The position numbers were made by a program, and so were the translations under genes. The notes beneath the pieces were generated by a model. That model had not been told where the DNA came from. It saw only the letters and a program-made list of their open reading frames with translations, and made no database searches. DNA of 64,000 bases from contig CP136063.1 in assembly GCA_032622095.1 (NCBI GenBank), forward strand, positions 146,249,379 to 146,313,378. The letters run 5' to 3'. The DNA is from Siphonodentalium dalli. Its lineage: Eukaryota; Mollusca; Scaphopoda; Gadilida; Siphonodentaliidae. This document shows positions 10,411-23,706 of the stretch, piece after piece (the first letter of the stretch is position 1; every line of letters starts with the position of its first letter).

Positions 10411-12130
10411 CTCTCTTGAGAAGACATTTTAAGAATTACTATAGAGACATATAGTTATGTCCCTGGTCCCACCCTATTTAACCTGGTGACCCCATCTGAA
10501 TAAATTTGAATCCCAGACACCAAAGAACCCTTTCATAATAAATATCAGTAAAATAGACCTGATGGTCCTTGTGAAGGAAGCATATTAATTAAGAGAGAAA
10601 CTGTCCTTTACTAGGTCCCTATTTGACCAGGTGACTCCATTAAAAAAAAAATCTGAATTGCAGTTAAACAAGAACATTCCATGCTAAATAAGCCAACTAA
10701 TTCTTGCAAACATATCTTAAGAATTAATATGGAGTGAAATAGTTATGTCTCTGGCTCTGCTGCCCTTATTTGACTTTGTGATCCCATTTTCACAAATATG
10801 TCACCCAAGGTAATTTCATACCAAATATAAGAAAAATAGGCCATTTGGTTCTTGCATAGAAGACATATCATGAATTGCTATAGAGAGAAAGAGTAATGTA
10901 GCTGGCCTTGCACCTACCAGGGATTTTTCTGTCTATTTTGGGAATAGGTCCGGGTCCCTTCGAATTGGGAAAAATGTGTCTTTTACAGACCAAAATTGGG
11001 AATTTTCCATGTTTTAGAAAAAGCCATGGACACCAAACTTCGACAAGTATTTACTGTACATGTGCTTTATATAAATCAGCAATTTATTTAGAGTTATCCT
11101 CCCTCTTTCATAAATGCGCTGACTGGTAGAGGGGAGGTAATTCGCATGTTAAGCTAATACATGTAGTTAGGTCGCCGCGTGTACATTATACGATGCGGGC
11201 TCCCGCTGATTTACTACGGGTTTTCAGCTGTTTATCGATCGACTGAGTGTACAAAACATCGGAAAAAATTGATAATTATTCAATAAGCCCAATGGTATTA
11301 TATACCTGCCTGCAATTGGGAATTTGGTGGTTGAAAATTGGGAATAAAGGTGCCTTTTTCACATTGGGAATGGGGCCGAATACCGGACCCTGAGGACACC
11401 TAAAAAAATCCCTGCCTACTTGACCTGGTGACCCTGATTGAACAAATCTGAATCACAATCACCAAAGGAGCCTCAATATTAAATATGAGCTAAATAGAGC
11501 TGGTGGTTCTTTCAAAGAAACTTTTCAAGTTTGCCAAATATGTTATAGTGAGGTCGTGGATGTGGGAGTGTTAAATGTCCTGTTGAAATATTTGAACAAT
11601 ACATATGATAGATTGTTGTTGTAATTGGGAATTAATTACCTTTAGCAGATCTCCAGGAAATGTTTATAAAAATTTCACTTGACATGTGTAGGCATACCCC
11701 ACATACAGTTAGAGCCAATGTAAATGCTTCTTATTAATGATTCTCTGTCAAGAATTTGAGTAAATATTATTTTTGGGACCAGTTTGGCCGAAGCAGTGGA
11801 CTTGAGTGAAGGGCCAGGGGCACAACCTTCAGAAATGTAATGGCATTAGTTTTTCAATTTTCAAAAAATGTTAAACAATATATATAGTTAAATCAAATTT
11901 TTTTTCTTTTGGAGTTATGTCCCTGGCCCCGCCCACATTTGACCCAGTGACCTCATTTGAACAAATCTGAACCCCAGTCACCCAAGGATCCTTCATACCA
12001 AATATGAACCCATTTGGCCAGATGGTATTTGAGAAGAAGTCATTTTAAGAATTATTATGGAGGGAAAGAGTTATGGCCAAGGCTTCGCAACTATTTCACC
12101 AAGTGAACTCATTTGAACAAATCTGAATGT
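10411..12130. repeat. Bivalve-type dispersed repeats
   Basis: Successive diverged modules built on 'GTTATGTCCCTGG', 'TTTGACC', 'GAACAAATCTGAAT' and 'CAGTCACC-AAGGA'. The insertion point of the hAT element at 10411 joins perfectly to 4155. No gene. Confidence 0.75.
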
Positions 12131-15100
12131 ATGTTCTTTTGTTACAATTAGTGTAAGTTAGTTCACAATGACTAATTGTAAGAAGAGCATGAGGGTCAGC
12201 CCATAAATTCCTTTCTATACGTGATGTTTTAGTAATTTACCATCTCCCTATTTTTATCCAAATCTCACTATTTATGAAGGTGAATCTCCCTATTTCTGAT
12301 TTTCAAAGTAAACAAGTCTGTCCCCGACTCTAGAACACATTTAGCTCCCTGATTCCTAAAGAATTTAGTCATACAAAGAGTAAAATCCAAGATGGCTGCT
12401 GGCGGCCATGTTTTTTGGCCGAATGACCCCAAAATGACTCGTTCTCATCTACATGTCATTATTAACATTCATGACAAATTTCATGATGATCAGGCGAAGA
12501 ATAAGACCTGTGGCCCGTGCTAATGGATTAAATTTTGAAATAAAAGATGGCCGCTGGTGGCCATGTTTTTTGTCCTAATGACCCCAAAATGACTCGTTCC
12601 CATCTACATTCCAATTTCAACAGCCATGACAAATTTCATGATGATCAGACTAAAGGTACGACCTGTAGCCCGTGCTAAAGGATTTAGTTACACAAAGAGT
12701 AAAATCCAAGATGGCTGCTGGCGGCCATGATTTTTGGCCAAATGACCCCAAAATTACTCGTTCCCATCTACATGTCAATATTAATATCCATGACAAATTT
12801 CATGATGATCAGGCGAAGAGTACGACCTGTGGCCCGTGCTAATGGATTAAATTTTGAAATAAAAGATGGCCGCTGGTGGCCATGTTTTTTGTCCTAATGA
12901 CCCCAAAATGACTCGTTCCCATCTACATTCCAATTTCAACAGCCATGACAAATTTCATGATGATCAGACTAAAGGTACGACCTGTAGCCCGTGCTAAAGG
13001 ATTTAGTCATACAAAGAGTAAAATCCAAGAAGGCAGCTGGCGGTCATGTTTTTTGGCCGAATGACCCAAAAATGACTCGTCCCCATCTACATGTCATTGT
13101 TAACATCCATGACAAATTTTATGATGATCCGACCAAAGGTACGACCTGTAGCCCGTGTCAAAGGATTTAGTCATGCAAAGAGTAAAATCTAAGATGGCTG
13201 CCGGCGGCCATGTTTTTTGGCCGAATGACCCCAAAATTACTCGTTCCCATCTACATGTCAATATTAACATCCATGACAAATTTCATAATAAATTTCATGA
13301 CAATAAGACGAACAGTACGGCCTGTAGCCCGTGCTAATGGATTGAATTATGAAATCCAAGATGGCCGCTGGCGGCCATGTTTTTCTTCCGAATGACCCCA
13401 AAATGACTCGTTCCCATCTACATGTCAATGTCAACATCCATGACAAATTTCATAATAATCGGACCAAAGGTACGAACTGTAGCCCGTGCTAAAGGAAATT
13501 GTTGACGAATCACGCACACACACACACACACACGCACGACGGATACCAAGCCATGGCAATAGCTCAAACTTTACAAAGTAAAGTTGAGCTAATAATAGTT
13601 ATTAGTTTCCAGATGTCCCTTAGATATTTTCGCAAGGATAAATATTTTATGATTTAAAAAAAAATAATGATATAAAACAAAAAATAATGACATAAGAAGG
13701 ACAATCCCGGGGTTAGGCCCCCCCCCCCCCCCCCCACATCACTCTTTCACATAAAGATTAATAAATTAAAAAAAAATGATGTATATAAAAATACTTCCAG
13801 TAATATTATACTATCATTATATCATTAAATTATTGTGTATTTTACCTGTGTCTGTTAGATTTTACGTTTTATATGAATCAAGATAAAAATGCTAATTTTC
13901 TTTGATTTTCCCTAATTTGACCTTCAATTTAATTTGGCAAAAACAAATTTCATTTGGCAAAAAAAAAATTCATTTGGCAAGAGAATAAAATGGTCCAGCG
14001 CCAACCCTGCTCTCTTGAGAAGACATTTTAAGAATTACTATAGAGACATATAGTTATGTCCCTGGTCCCACCCTATTTAACCTGGTGACCCCATCTGAAT
14101 AAATTTGAATCCCAGACACCAAAGAACCCTTTCATAATAAATATCAGTAAAATAGACCTGATGGTCCTTGTGAAGGAAGCATATTAATTAAGAGAGAAAC
14201 TGTCCTTTACTAGGTCCCTATTTGACCAGGTGACTCCATTAAAAAAAAAATCTGAATTGCAGTTAAACAAGAACATTCCATGCTAAATAAGCCAACTAAT
14301 TCTTGCAAACATATCTTAAGAATTAATATGGAGTGAAATAGTTATGTCTCTGGCTCTGCTGCCCTTATTTGACTTTGTGATCCCATTTTCACAAATATGT
14401 CACCCAAGGTAATTTCATACCAAATATAAGAAAAATAGGCCATTTGGTTCTTGCATAGAAGACATATCATGAATTGCTATAGAGAGAAAGAGTAATGTAG
14501 CTGGCCTTGCACCTACCAGGGATTTTTCTGTCTATTTTGGGAATAGGTCCGGGTCCCTTCGAATTGGGAAAAATGTGTCTTTTACAGACCAAAATTGGGA
14601 ATTTTCCATGTTTTAGAAAAAGCCATGGACACCAAACTTTGACAAGTATTTACTGTACATGTGCTTTATATAAATCAGCAATTTATTTAGAGTTATCCTC
14701 CCTCTTTCATAAATGCGCTGACTGGTAGAGGGGAGGTAATTCGCATGTTAAGCTAATACATGTAGTTAGGTCGCCGCGTGTACATTATACGATGCGGGCT
14801 CCCGCTGATTTACTACGGGTTTTCAGCTGTTTATCGATCGACTGAGTGTACAAAACATCGGAAAAAATTGATAATTATTCAATAAGCCCAATGGTATTAT
14901 ATACCTGCCTGCAATTGGGAATTTGGTGGTTGAAAATTGGGAATAAAGGTGCCTTTTTCACATTGGGAATGGGGCCGAATACCGGACCCTGAGGACACCT
15001 AAAAAAATCCCTGCCTACTTGACCTGGTGACCCTGATTGAACAAATCTGAATCACAATCACCAAAGGAGCCTCAATATTAAATATGAGCTAAATAGAGCT

Positions 15101-15729
15101 GGTGGTTCTTTCAAAGAAACTTTTCAAGTTTGCCAAATATGTTATAGTGAGGTCGTGGATGTGGGAGTGTTAAATGTCCTGTTGAAATATTTGAACAATA
15201 CATATGATAGATTGTTGTTGTAATTGGGAATTAATTACCTTTAGCAGATCTCCAGGAAATGTTTATAAAAATTTCACTTGACATGTGTAGGCATACCCCA
15301 CATACAGTTAGAGCCAATGTAAATGCTTCTTATTAATGATTCTCTGTCAAGAATTTGAGTAAATATTATTTTTGGGACCAGTTTGGCCGAAGCAGTGGAC
15401 TTGAGTGAAGGGCCAGGGGCACAACCTTCAGAAATGTAATGGCATTAGTTTTTCAATTTTCAAAAAATGTTAAACAATATATATAGTTAAATCAAATTTT
15501 TTTTCTTTTGGAGTTATGTCCCTGGCCCCGCCCACATTTGACCCAGTGACCTCATTTGAACAAATCTGAACCCCAGTCACCCAAGGATCCTTCATACCAA
15601 ATATGAACCCATTTGGCCAGATGGTATTTGAGAAGAAGTCATTTTAAGAATTATTATGGAGGGAAAGAGTTATGGCCAAGGCTTCGCAACTATTTCACCA
15701 AGTGAACTCATTTGAACAAATCTGAATGT
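12131..15729. repeat. Tandem 3.6-kb unit 2
   Basis: 3599 bp, nearly identical to unit 1. A private change is CTTTGACAAG (near 14638) where units 1 and 3 have CTTCGACAAG. The unit 1/2 junction joins the bivalve repeat (...CTGAATGT) to the LINE end (ATGTTCTTTTG). Confidence 0.95.
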
Positions 15730-18700
15730 ATGTTCTTTTGTTACAATTAGTGTAAGTTAGTTCACAATGACTAATTGTAAGAAGAGCATGAGGGTCAGCC
15801 CATAAATTCCTTTCTATACGTGATGTTTTAGTAATTTACCATCTCCCTATTTTTATCCAAATCTCACTATTTATGAAGGTGAATCTCCCTATTTCTGATT
15901 TTCAAAGTAAACAAGTCTGTCCCCGACTCTAGAACACATTTAGCTCCCTGATTCCTAAAGAATTTAGTCATACAAAGAGTAAAATCCAAGATGGCTGCTG
16001 GCGGCCATGTTTTTTGGCCGAATGACCCCAAAATGACTCGTTCTCATCTACATGTCATTATTAACATTCATGACAAATTTCATGATGATCAGGCGAAGAA
16101 TAAGACCTGTGGCCCGTGCTAATGGATTAAATTTTGAAATAAAAGATGGCCGCTGGTGGCCATGTTTTTTGTCCTAATGACCCCAAAATGACTCGTTCCC
16201 ATCTACATTCCAATTTCAACAGCCATGACAAATTTCATGATGATCAGACTAAAGGTACGACCTGTAGCCCGTGCTAAAGGATTTAGTTACACAAAGAGTA
16301 AAATCCAAGATGGCTGCTGGCGGCCATGATTTTTGGCCAAATGACCCCAAAATTACTCGTTCCCATCTACATGTCAATATTAATATCCATGACAAATTTC
16401 ATGATGATCAGGCGAAGAGTACGACCTGTGGCCCGTGCTAATGGATTAAATTTTGAAATAAAAGATGGCCGCTGGTGGCCATGTTTTTTGTCCTAATGAC
16501 CCCAAAATGACTCGTTCCCATCTACATTCCAATTTCAACAGCCATGACAAATTTCATGATGATCAGACTAAAGGTACGACCTGTAGCCCGTGCTAAAGGA
16601 TTTAGTCATACAAAGAGTAAAATCCAAGAAGGCAGCTGGCGGTCATGTTTTTTGGCCGAATGACCCAAAAATGACTCGTCCCCATCTACATGTCATTGTT
16701 AACATCCATGACAAATTTTATGATGATCCGACCAAAGGTACGACCTGTAGCCCGTGTCAAAGGATTTAGTCATGCAAAGAGTAAAATCTAAGATGGCTGC
16801 CGGCGGCCATGTTTTTTGGCCGAATGACCCCAAAATTACTCGTTCCCATCTACATGTCAATATTAACATCCATGACAAATTTCATAATAAATTTCATGAC
16901 AATAAGACGAACAGTACGGCCTGTAGCCCGTGCTAATGGATTGAATTATGAAATCCAAGATGGCCGCTGGCGGCCATGTTTTTCTTCCGAATGACCCCAA
17001 AATGACTCGTTCCCATCTACATGTCAATGTCAACATCCATGACAAATTTCATAATAATCGGACCAAAGGTACGAACTGTAGCCCGTGCTAAAGGAAATTG
17101 TTGACGAATCACGCACACACACACACACACACGCACGACGGATACCAAGCCATGGCAATAGCTCAAACTTTACAAAGTAAAGTTGAGCTAATAATAGTTA
17201 TTAGTTTCCAGATGTCCCTTAGATATTTTCGCAAGGATAAATATTTTATGATTTAAAAAAAAATAATGATATAAAACAAAAAATAATGACATAAGAAGGA
17301 CAATCCCGGGGTTAGGCCCCCCCCCCCCCCCCCCCCCCCACATCACTCTTTCACATAAAGATTAATAAATTAAAAAAAAATGATGTATATAAAAATACTT
17401 CCAGTAATATTATACTATCATTATATCATTAAATTATTGTGTATTTTACCTGTGTCTGTTAGATTTTACGTTTTATATGAATCAAGATAAAAATGCTAAT
17501 TTTCTTTGATTTTCCCTAATTTGACCTTCAATTTAATTTGGCAAAAACAAATTTCATTTGGCAAAAAAAAAATTCATTTGGCAAGAGAATAAAATGGTCC
17601 AGCGCCAACCCTGCTCTCTTGAGAAGACATTTTAAGAATTACTATAGAGACATATAGTTATGTCCCTGGTCCCACCCTATTTAACCTGGTGACCCCATCT
17701 GAATAAATTTGAATCCCAGACACCAAAGAACCCTTTCATAATAAATATCAGTAAAATAGACCTGATGGTCCTTGTGAAGGAAGCATATTAATTAAGAGAG
17801 AAACTGTCCTTTACTAGGTCCCTATTTGACCAGGTGACTCCATTAAAAAAAAAATCTGAATTGCAGTTAAACAAGAACATTCCATGCTAAATAAGCCAAC
17901 TAATTCTTGCAAACATATCTTAAGAATTAATATGGAGTGAAATAGTTATGTCTCTGGCTCTGCTGCCCTTATTTGACTTTGTGATCCCATTTTCACAAAT
18001 ATGTCACCCAAGGTAATTTCATACCAAATATAAGAAAAATAGGCCATTTGGTTCTTGCATAGAAGACATATCATGAATTGCTATAGAGAGAAAGAGTAAT
18101 GTAGCTGGCCTTGCACCTACCAGGGATTTTTCTGTCTATTTTGGGAATAGGTCCGGGTCCCTTCGAATTGGGAAAAATGTGTCTTTTACAGACCAAAATT
18201 GGGAATTTTCCATGTTTTAGAAAAAGCCATGGACACCAAACTTCGACAAGTATTTACTGTACATGTGCTTTATATAAATCAGCAATTTATTTAGAGTTAT
18301 CCTCCCTCTTTCATAAATGCGCTGACTGGTAGAGGGGAGGTAATTCGCATGTTAAGCTAATACATGTAGTTAGGTCGCCGCGTGTACATTATACGATGCG
18401 GGCTCCCGCTGATTTACTACGGGTTTTCAGCTGTTTATCGATCGACTGAGTGTACAAAACATCGGAAAAAATTGATAATTATTCAATAAGCCCAATGGTA
18501 TTATATACCTGCCTGCAATTGGGAATTTGGTGGTTGAAAATTGGGAATAAAGGTGCCTTTTTCACATTGGGAATGGGGCCGAATACCGGACCCTGAGGAC
18601 ACCTAAAAAAATCCCTGCCTACTTGACCTGGTGACCCTGATTGAACAAATCTGAATCACAATCACCAAAGGAGCCTCAATATTAAATATGAGCTAAATAG

Positions 18701-19333
18701 AGCTGGTGGTTCTTTCAAAGAAACTTTTCAAGTTTGCCAAATATGTTATAGTGAGGTCGTGGATGTGGGAGTGTTAAATGTCCTGTTGAAATATTTGAAC
18801 AATACATATGATAGATTGTTGTTGTAATTGGGAATTAATTACCTTTAGCAGATCTCCAGGAAATGTTTATAAAAATTTCACTTGACATGTGTAGGCATAC
18901 CCCACATACAGTTAGAGCCAATGTAAATGCTTCTTATTAATGATTCTCTGTCAAGAATTTGAGTAAATATTATTTTTGGGACCAGTTTGGCCGAAGCAGT
19001 GGACTTGAGTGAAGGGCCAGGGGCACAACCTTCAGAAATGTAATGGCATTAGTTTTTCAATTTTCAAAAAATGTTAAACAATATATATAGTTAAATCAAA
19101 TTTTTTTTCTTTTGGAGTTATGTCCCTGGCCCCGCCCACATTTGACCCAGTGACCTCATTTGAACAAATCTGAACCCCAGTCACCCAAGGATCCTTCATA
19201 CCAAATATGAACCCATTTGGCCAGATGGTATTTGAGAAGAAGTCATTTTAAGAATTATTATGGAGGGAAAGAGTTATGGCCAAGGCTTCGCAACTATTTC
19301 ACCAAGTGAACTCATTTGAACAAATCTGAATGT
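15730..19333. repeat. Tandem 3.6-kb unit 3
   Basis: 3604 bp. After 19333 the sequence departs into the continuous bivalve repeat (TTAGTCATCTAGG), which marks the original right edge of the duplicated segment. Confidence 0.95.
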
Positions 19334-19765
19334 TAGTCATCTAGGGAAAATCCACACCAAATATGAAACCATTCGGTCTTATCGTTCTGAAGAAGATGTT
19401 TAAAAGAATTACTATGGAGGGAAAGAGTTATGTCCCTGGCTTCGCAACTATTTGACCCAGTGACCTCATTTTAACAAATCTGAATGTGAGTCACCTAGGG
19501 AACATCCACACCAAATATGGTTCCAGAGGAGAAGATGTTCAATGAATTGTTGACAGACGGACGGATGATGGACGAGGAGTGATGACTTTTGCTCCAGCGG
19601 AGAATTCGTCTCAGGTGAGCTAAAATCTAGAGGTCACCCCGAAGATCCATATGAAGTTTGGCGACGATCAGATGAGAAATGTGACCTGTATGCTAAAGGA
19701 TTCAGTCATACAAAGAGTAAAATCCAAGATTGCCGCTGGCAGCCATGCTTTTTAACAGAATTCGG
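19334..19765. repeat. Bivalve-type repeat with terminal GACGGACGG and one 160-bp repeat fragment
   Basis: Continues the dispersed family and ends with GACAGACGGACGGATGATGG and CTCAGGTGAGCTAAA, a common ending of this repeat class. It is followed at 19690-19755 by a partial hairpin monomer (AAATCCAAGATTGCCGCTGG). Confidence 0.65.
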
Positions 19766-19769
19766 AAAC

Positions 19770-19905
19770 AAAGACAGTCAATGACTGCGGGTCGCTCACC
19801 TGAATATAATGACGGAGAAGACTGGGACTCTGAATACTACAATAGTCAGTACTTGTTAAATCACTTTAAAACAAGTATTTCTGAACAGAGACACAGGTAG
19901 AGGGT
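19770..19905. repeat. Dispersed repeat family R1, diverged copy
   Basis: Contains 'GGGTCGCTCACCTGA', 'GACTGGGACTCT' and 'AAATCACTTTAAAACAAGTA', matching 3575-3700 and 59460-59590 with several indels. Confidence 0.55.
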
Positions 19906-20850
19906 CTTTGTTGAATGGTGGAAGGGGATATGGGGGTGTCCACCTTGAAATTTCTAACTGCACATCCATCCCCTTCCCCAATAGATCATTGCCCAATTAC
20001 CTCCCAACTGGACCAAACTAAATTATAACTGCTCCTTCAAGATCTCCAACTGTTGGAAATTTATCAAAACCTTACTGATAATACCGGTTTATATCAAAAT
20101 TATTACATGTAATATAGCAATCCATATACAAGTACCAAACATGAATTCATAGCATAGATAGGGTGGGTGCAGGAGTGTTAAATCTCCTATCTCTGCCCCT
20201 ATTTGAACCAAATGTAAATCCAAGTCTATGAGATCCATTGATCTAGTAATCTCAAATGGTATATTATAGATGTTGAAGTGAACTCATTTTCATTAAAATA
20301 AGTTACAAAATTAAGGGAAAGGTTATCAACATGGTGCCTCTAATAATTGTTCCTTGAAATCATCAGCATAATAATAAACGAATCATTTTCACAGATGAAA
20401 AGAAGTCAATAGCCTATATAAACATAATTTAACACTTACCTAGACAACTGCATAGAACACAGAACATGGGAAATTAATCTAATTTAAATTGAAATGAATG
20501 ACACAAATAAACATTATCTGTGATTTGTTTATCAAAGGCTGTCAGATACGATTAATTTCATACACAGGAGACATTATAGAGAATGGCAGGCAGAAAAGCT
20601 TTATATTGTTAGTGAAAGAGATGACTTCTCAAATAATATTGTGGCATTAGGAATGTGAATTGTAACAGGGGTACATATACTTACTGTGACCCAGCAACTG
20701 GCAAGGATAACAATCTCTCTGTTTGATTTTTCTCCCAGACCCTTGGACCGATTTCAACTAAATTTTGTGGGATGAGTGGATGTACCCTGGCGGATGTTAT
20801 AATGTGGTTAGTTTTTCATGTTTTTAATGTTTTTTTTCTTTTATTGAGCA
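19906..20850. other. Unassigned sequence
   Basis: No exon or TE terminus recognised. Short phrases (for example 'TGAACCAAATGTAAATCC') suggest decayed bivalve-type repeats. Confidence 0.4.
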
Positions 20851-20873
20851 AAGAGTTAAATCTAAAAAAAACA

Positions 20874-21136
20874 TTATTTTTTCGTTGCCAGGGGCCGATA
20901 TTTTCGGCCCTAAAACGGCCGAAAAATTGCGTCGAAAAAAATATTTTGAACAAAAAAAACAAATTTGAAATTTTTTTTTTTTCTAAAATTGTTTTGGGAC
21001 ATGAATAAAGAGGTGATAGCGAAACTAAAAACACCAGGGTCAGTCATTTTGGGTATTTTTTAGACCTAGATCCATCACCTAGAAATCATAGGACAGTGTC
21101 TAAAAAGTGAAAAAGCTCCGGCAACGAAAGAGTTAA
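20874..21136. mobile_element. Possible decayed piggyBac-like MITE
   Basis: The right end reads CCGGCAACGAAAGAG-TTAA and its inverse is visible at the left as TTAT-TTTTTCGTTGCCAGG, so the left TTAA would be mutated. A perfect hairpin GGGCCGA/TCGGCCC lies at about 20891. No coding capacity. Tentative because only one end has the intact TTAA. Confidence 0.35.
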
Positions 21137-21399
21137 TGTTGCTCCAAACAGATTTACCAGTACATAACACAAGATTTTGGACCGATTTAATCAAATTTGG
21201 TGTGGTGATTCGGGGTACCCTTGGCAGAGTTATAATGGTTATAATTGTTTTTAATTATTTAAAAAAATTAAAGGGACACATTGGAAATCTTTTTATCAAC
21301 TTGTATCATAATCATCAATATCTAAATGAAAACAAATGACAATGTCAATGACATTTTTTTTATTATTATTATAAAAGTTAAAAAAAAAAGAAAGAAATT

Positions 21400-22285
21400 T
21401 AAATCGATTTTTTTTTCAATTTATTTTCTTTCGAAAAAGGGTCATAACTCCTTTAAAATAAATCGGATCAAACCCATATTCGAACTAGATCTGTATTTTG
21501 GGCTGTGAAACTCACATACCAAATTTAGTTCCAATCAGATAAAAAATGTTTGAGTTATGGCAGAATGTGTGAATTCTAAGTAGAAAAAGGGCCATAACTC
21601 TGTAACAAAAACTCGGATCAAACCCAAATTCGAACTCGATCTGTATTTTGGGCTGATATACCCATATACAAAATTTGCTTCTGATTGGATAGAAAATGTT
21701 TGAGTTATCACATTACACGTGAAGTGTCTACGGACGGACAGACGGAGACGGATGGACAGACGGACGGACGGACGGACGAACGACGAGTGGTCAATCCGGA
21801 CAACGACACTATGTTTACCATACATGGTATGGGTAAACATAAAAATAATTTTTTTTTTAAATCGATTCAATTTTTTTTCGAAAAAGGGTCATAACTCCTT
21901 TAAAATTAATCGGATCAAACCCATATTCGAACTCGATCTGTAATTTGTGCTGTGAAACTCACATACCAAATTTGGTTCCAATCAGATAAAAAATGTTTGA
22001 GTTATGGCAGAATGCGTGAATTATAAGTTGAAAAAGGGCCATAACTCTGTAACAAAATCTCGGATCAAACCCAAATTCGAACTCGATCTGTATTTTGGGC
22101 TGAGAAACCCATATACAAAATTTGGTTTCGATCGGATAAAAAATGTTTGAGTTATCGCATTACTCGTAAAGTGTCTACGGACAGACAGACGGACAGACGG
22201 ACAGACAGACGGACCAACGACGAGTGGTCAATCCGGGCAACGACACTATGTTTACCATACTATGGTATGGGTAAACATAAAAATG
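21400..22285. repeat. Tandem pair of bivalve-type repeats, period ~449 bp
   Basis: Two copies start at about 21425 and 21874 with 'TCGAAAAAGGGTCATAACTC'. Each contains 'GGATCAAACCCA', a second 'AAAGGGCCATAACTCTG', a GACGGACAGACGG run and a hairpin (TTTACCATA...TATGGTATGGGTAAA). Several apparent frames of 60-111 codons in both directions are repeat translations. Confidence 0.8.
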
Positions 22286-22556
22286 AGTGAAATTGGTTGA
22301 CAATTGTTTGAGTTATTGTGCTAACGGTCTCATGCCTGTCTGGATGCCTGCCTACCAACCTCGCCAAACCATAAAACTTGACAAAATAAAAGTGCAGAAT
22401 GAGTGATTATGAGTCCTATTTTATTGGAGGAAATGTTCCGATAATAAGTTCAGCAAATGTTGAATACTGCTCGTCAATGATGCTTTAATTTAGAAAGAGT
22501 TAACGAAATGGTGACTGAATCATGTGATATCAATGCACCTAACAATATTTTCTCAC

Positions 22557-22620
22557 CTCAATTTCTTTCATTGTTTTCCTTTCCTTCTGCCTATCCACAA
22601 AAGTTAAAGTAGACCCTTTT
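22557..22620 (-). CDS. Host-gene exon, upstream partner of 1857-1958
   Basis: On the minus strand TTATGTTTACAG precedes the exon and GTGAGAAAAT follows it: canonical AG and GT borders. Its 64 bp hold the last base of a codon plus 21 codons, ending in phase 0. The peptide runs KGSTLTFVDRQKERK then TMKEIE, charged like the exon at 1857-1958, and joining the two gives a continuous helix-forming frame. Seen: splice sites, phase, composition. Inferred: same gene, direction right to left. The intervening ~20.6 kb would be one intron that accumulated a hAT element and the 3.6-kb triplication. I do not recognise the protein. Confidence 0.65.
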
Positions 22621-23700
22621 CTGTAAACATAAAATCTCACATGAACATGTTTTGAGTGAAAATCTTTGCAACCATGAGTATTTAACAGATTATTTCTTCC
22701 CTTTCGAATGAATGGCAACAAGCTATATTTCCGACTAAATCCTGAAAAATTACCCATAATTCTGATGTGGTTAAGGAGTCCATTATTTAGGGCAATACTG
22801 TATCTCTTTTAAAGACATACTGAGTGATTTTTTCAGTGAACATAAAATTCATAGGTGGGTACCCAGGCACATTCCAAACTGAAAGAATATAGCAATCAAC
22901 TAATATGATAGCAAATTCCAGCCAAAATGATCGTACCATTTTAGAAAACAGAACGTCTGAACACTTCATAAGTGTAAATATTTACTCCTTAATTCGGGAT
23001 GAGTTTTCACAGATAAACAATATGGTAATGATTCTGCCAAATAGAATTGCTGCATATAAATAATATAGAAAAATATGTTGTGTACTGCTAATATGTTGTG
23101 TGCTGCTATGTTGTGGGATGCTAATATGTTGGTGCTGTTAATTTGGGTATAAAATTTATGAAAATAACTACTTCTAAACTGTAAAGTTCAAAGTATTTGG
23201 AATCACGATTTATTATAAACAAGAGATGGACGGTTGTCTGGTGTGCACTCCCCCCCCCCCATGTGGCATACTACTAGTACCTAGTGGGGGCATAGTTATA
23301 ACCTATGACTGAGATACTCAGGCAGACGGACCCAAAATAAGCATTTCTGGATAAACAAAGATGAATAACTGTAGAACAGAAAACCCGACCAAATCAATTG
23401 AATACTTCATTGAATGTCCCCATACGTACTGACCCGGCTAAAGGCCCTTGCCCGTGTTTATGCCCACCCATATCTTTTGGCCAAATTCCATGCACAGGGG
23501 TATATTCCAGTTTAGGCCTACCCCAAATTTTGTTAAATTTCAGCGGTGGTAAGTAAGTATTTGCTATCAGCTTGTAGACATTAACTACCCACCATCTATC
23601 TGTTAATAGCCACCAAGAACTGGTAAGAAAAATGCCAATGTTTCCCGATAAAAAAACTATTTTCATTTGTTTCACGTTATGAGAAGGGGGATAATTCTAT
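22621..23700. other. Unassigned, probable intron
   Basis: No further exon with good borders was identified. It includes a short (TGTTGTG/CTAATATGTTG) reiteration at 23075-23135 and a C-run at 23250. Confidence 0.4.
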
Positions 23701-23706
23701 TCATTA

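Larger units (their letters stand above)
8529..12130. repeat. Tandem 3.6-kb unit 1
   Basis: First of three nearly identical direct repeats (3602 bp). It begins inside the LINE fragment's truncated end, runs through the MITE remnant, a 160-bp repeat array, a CA microsatellite, a C homopolymer, the hAT right terminus (10410), and ends in the flanking bivalve-type repeat. Differences from units 2 and 3 that I can see: GGCGGAGAAT here versus GGCGAAGAAT, and TCTCCC versus TCTCAC near 8680, plus the C-run length. Confidence 0.95.

Noticed and set aside
9553-18332. Identical 60-, 61- and 73-codon frames repeated three times
   Set aside because: Simple consequence of the tandem triplication of repeat DNA; frames exist on both strands and have no domain.
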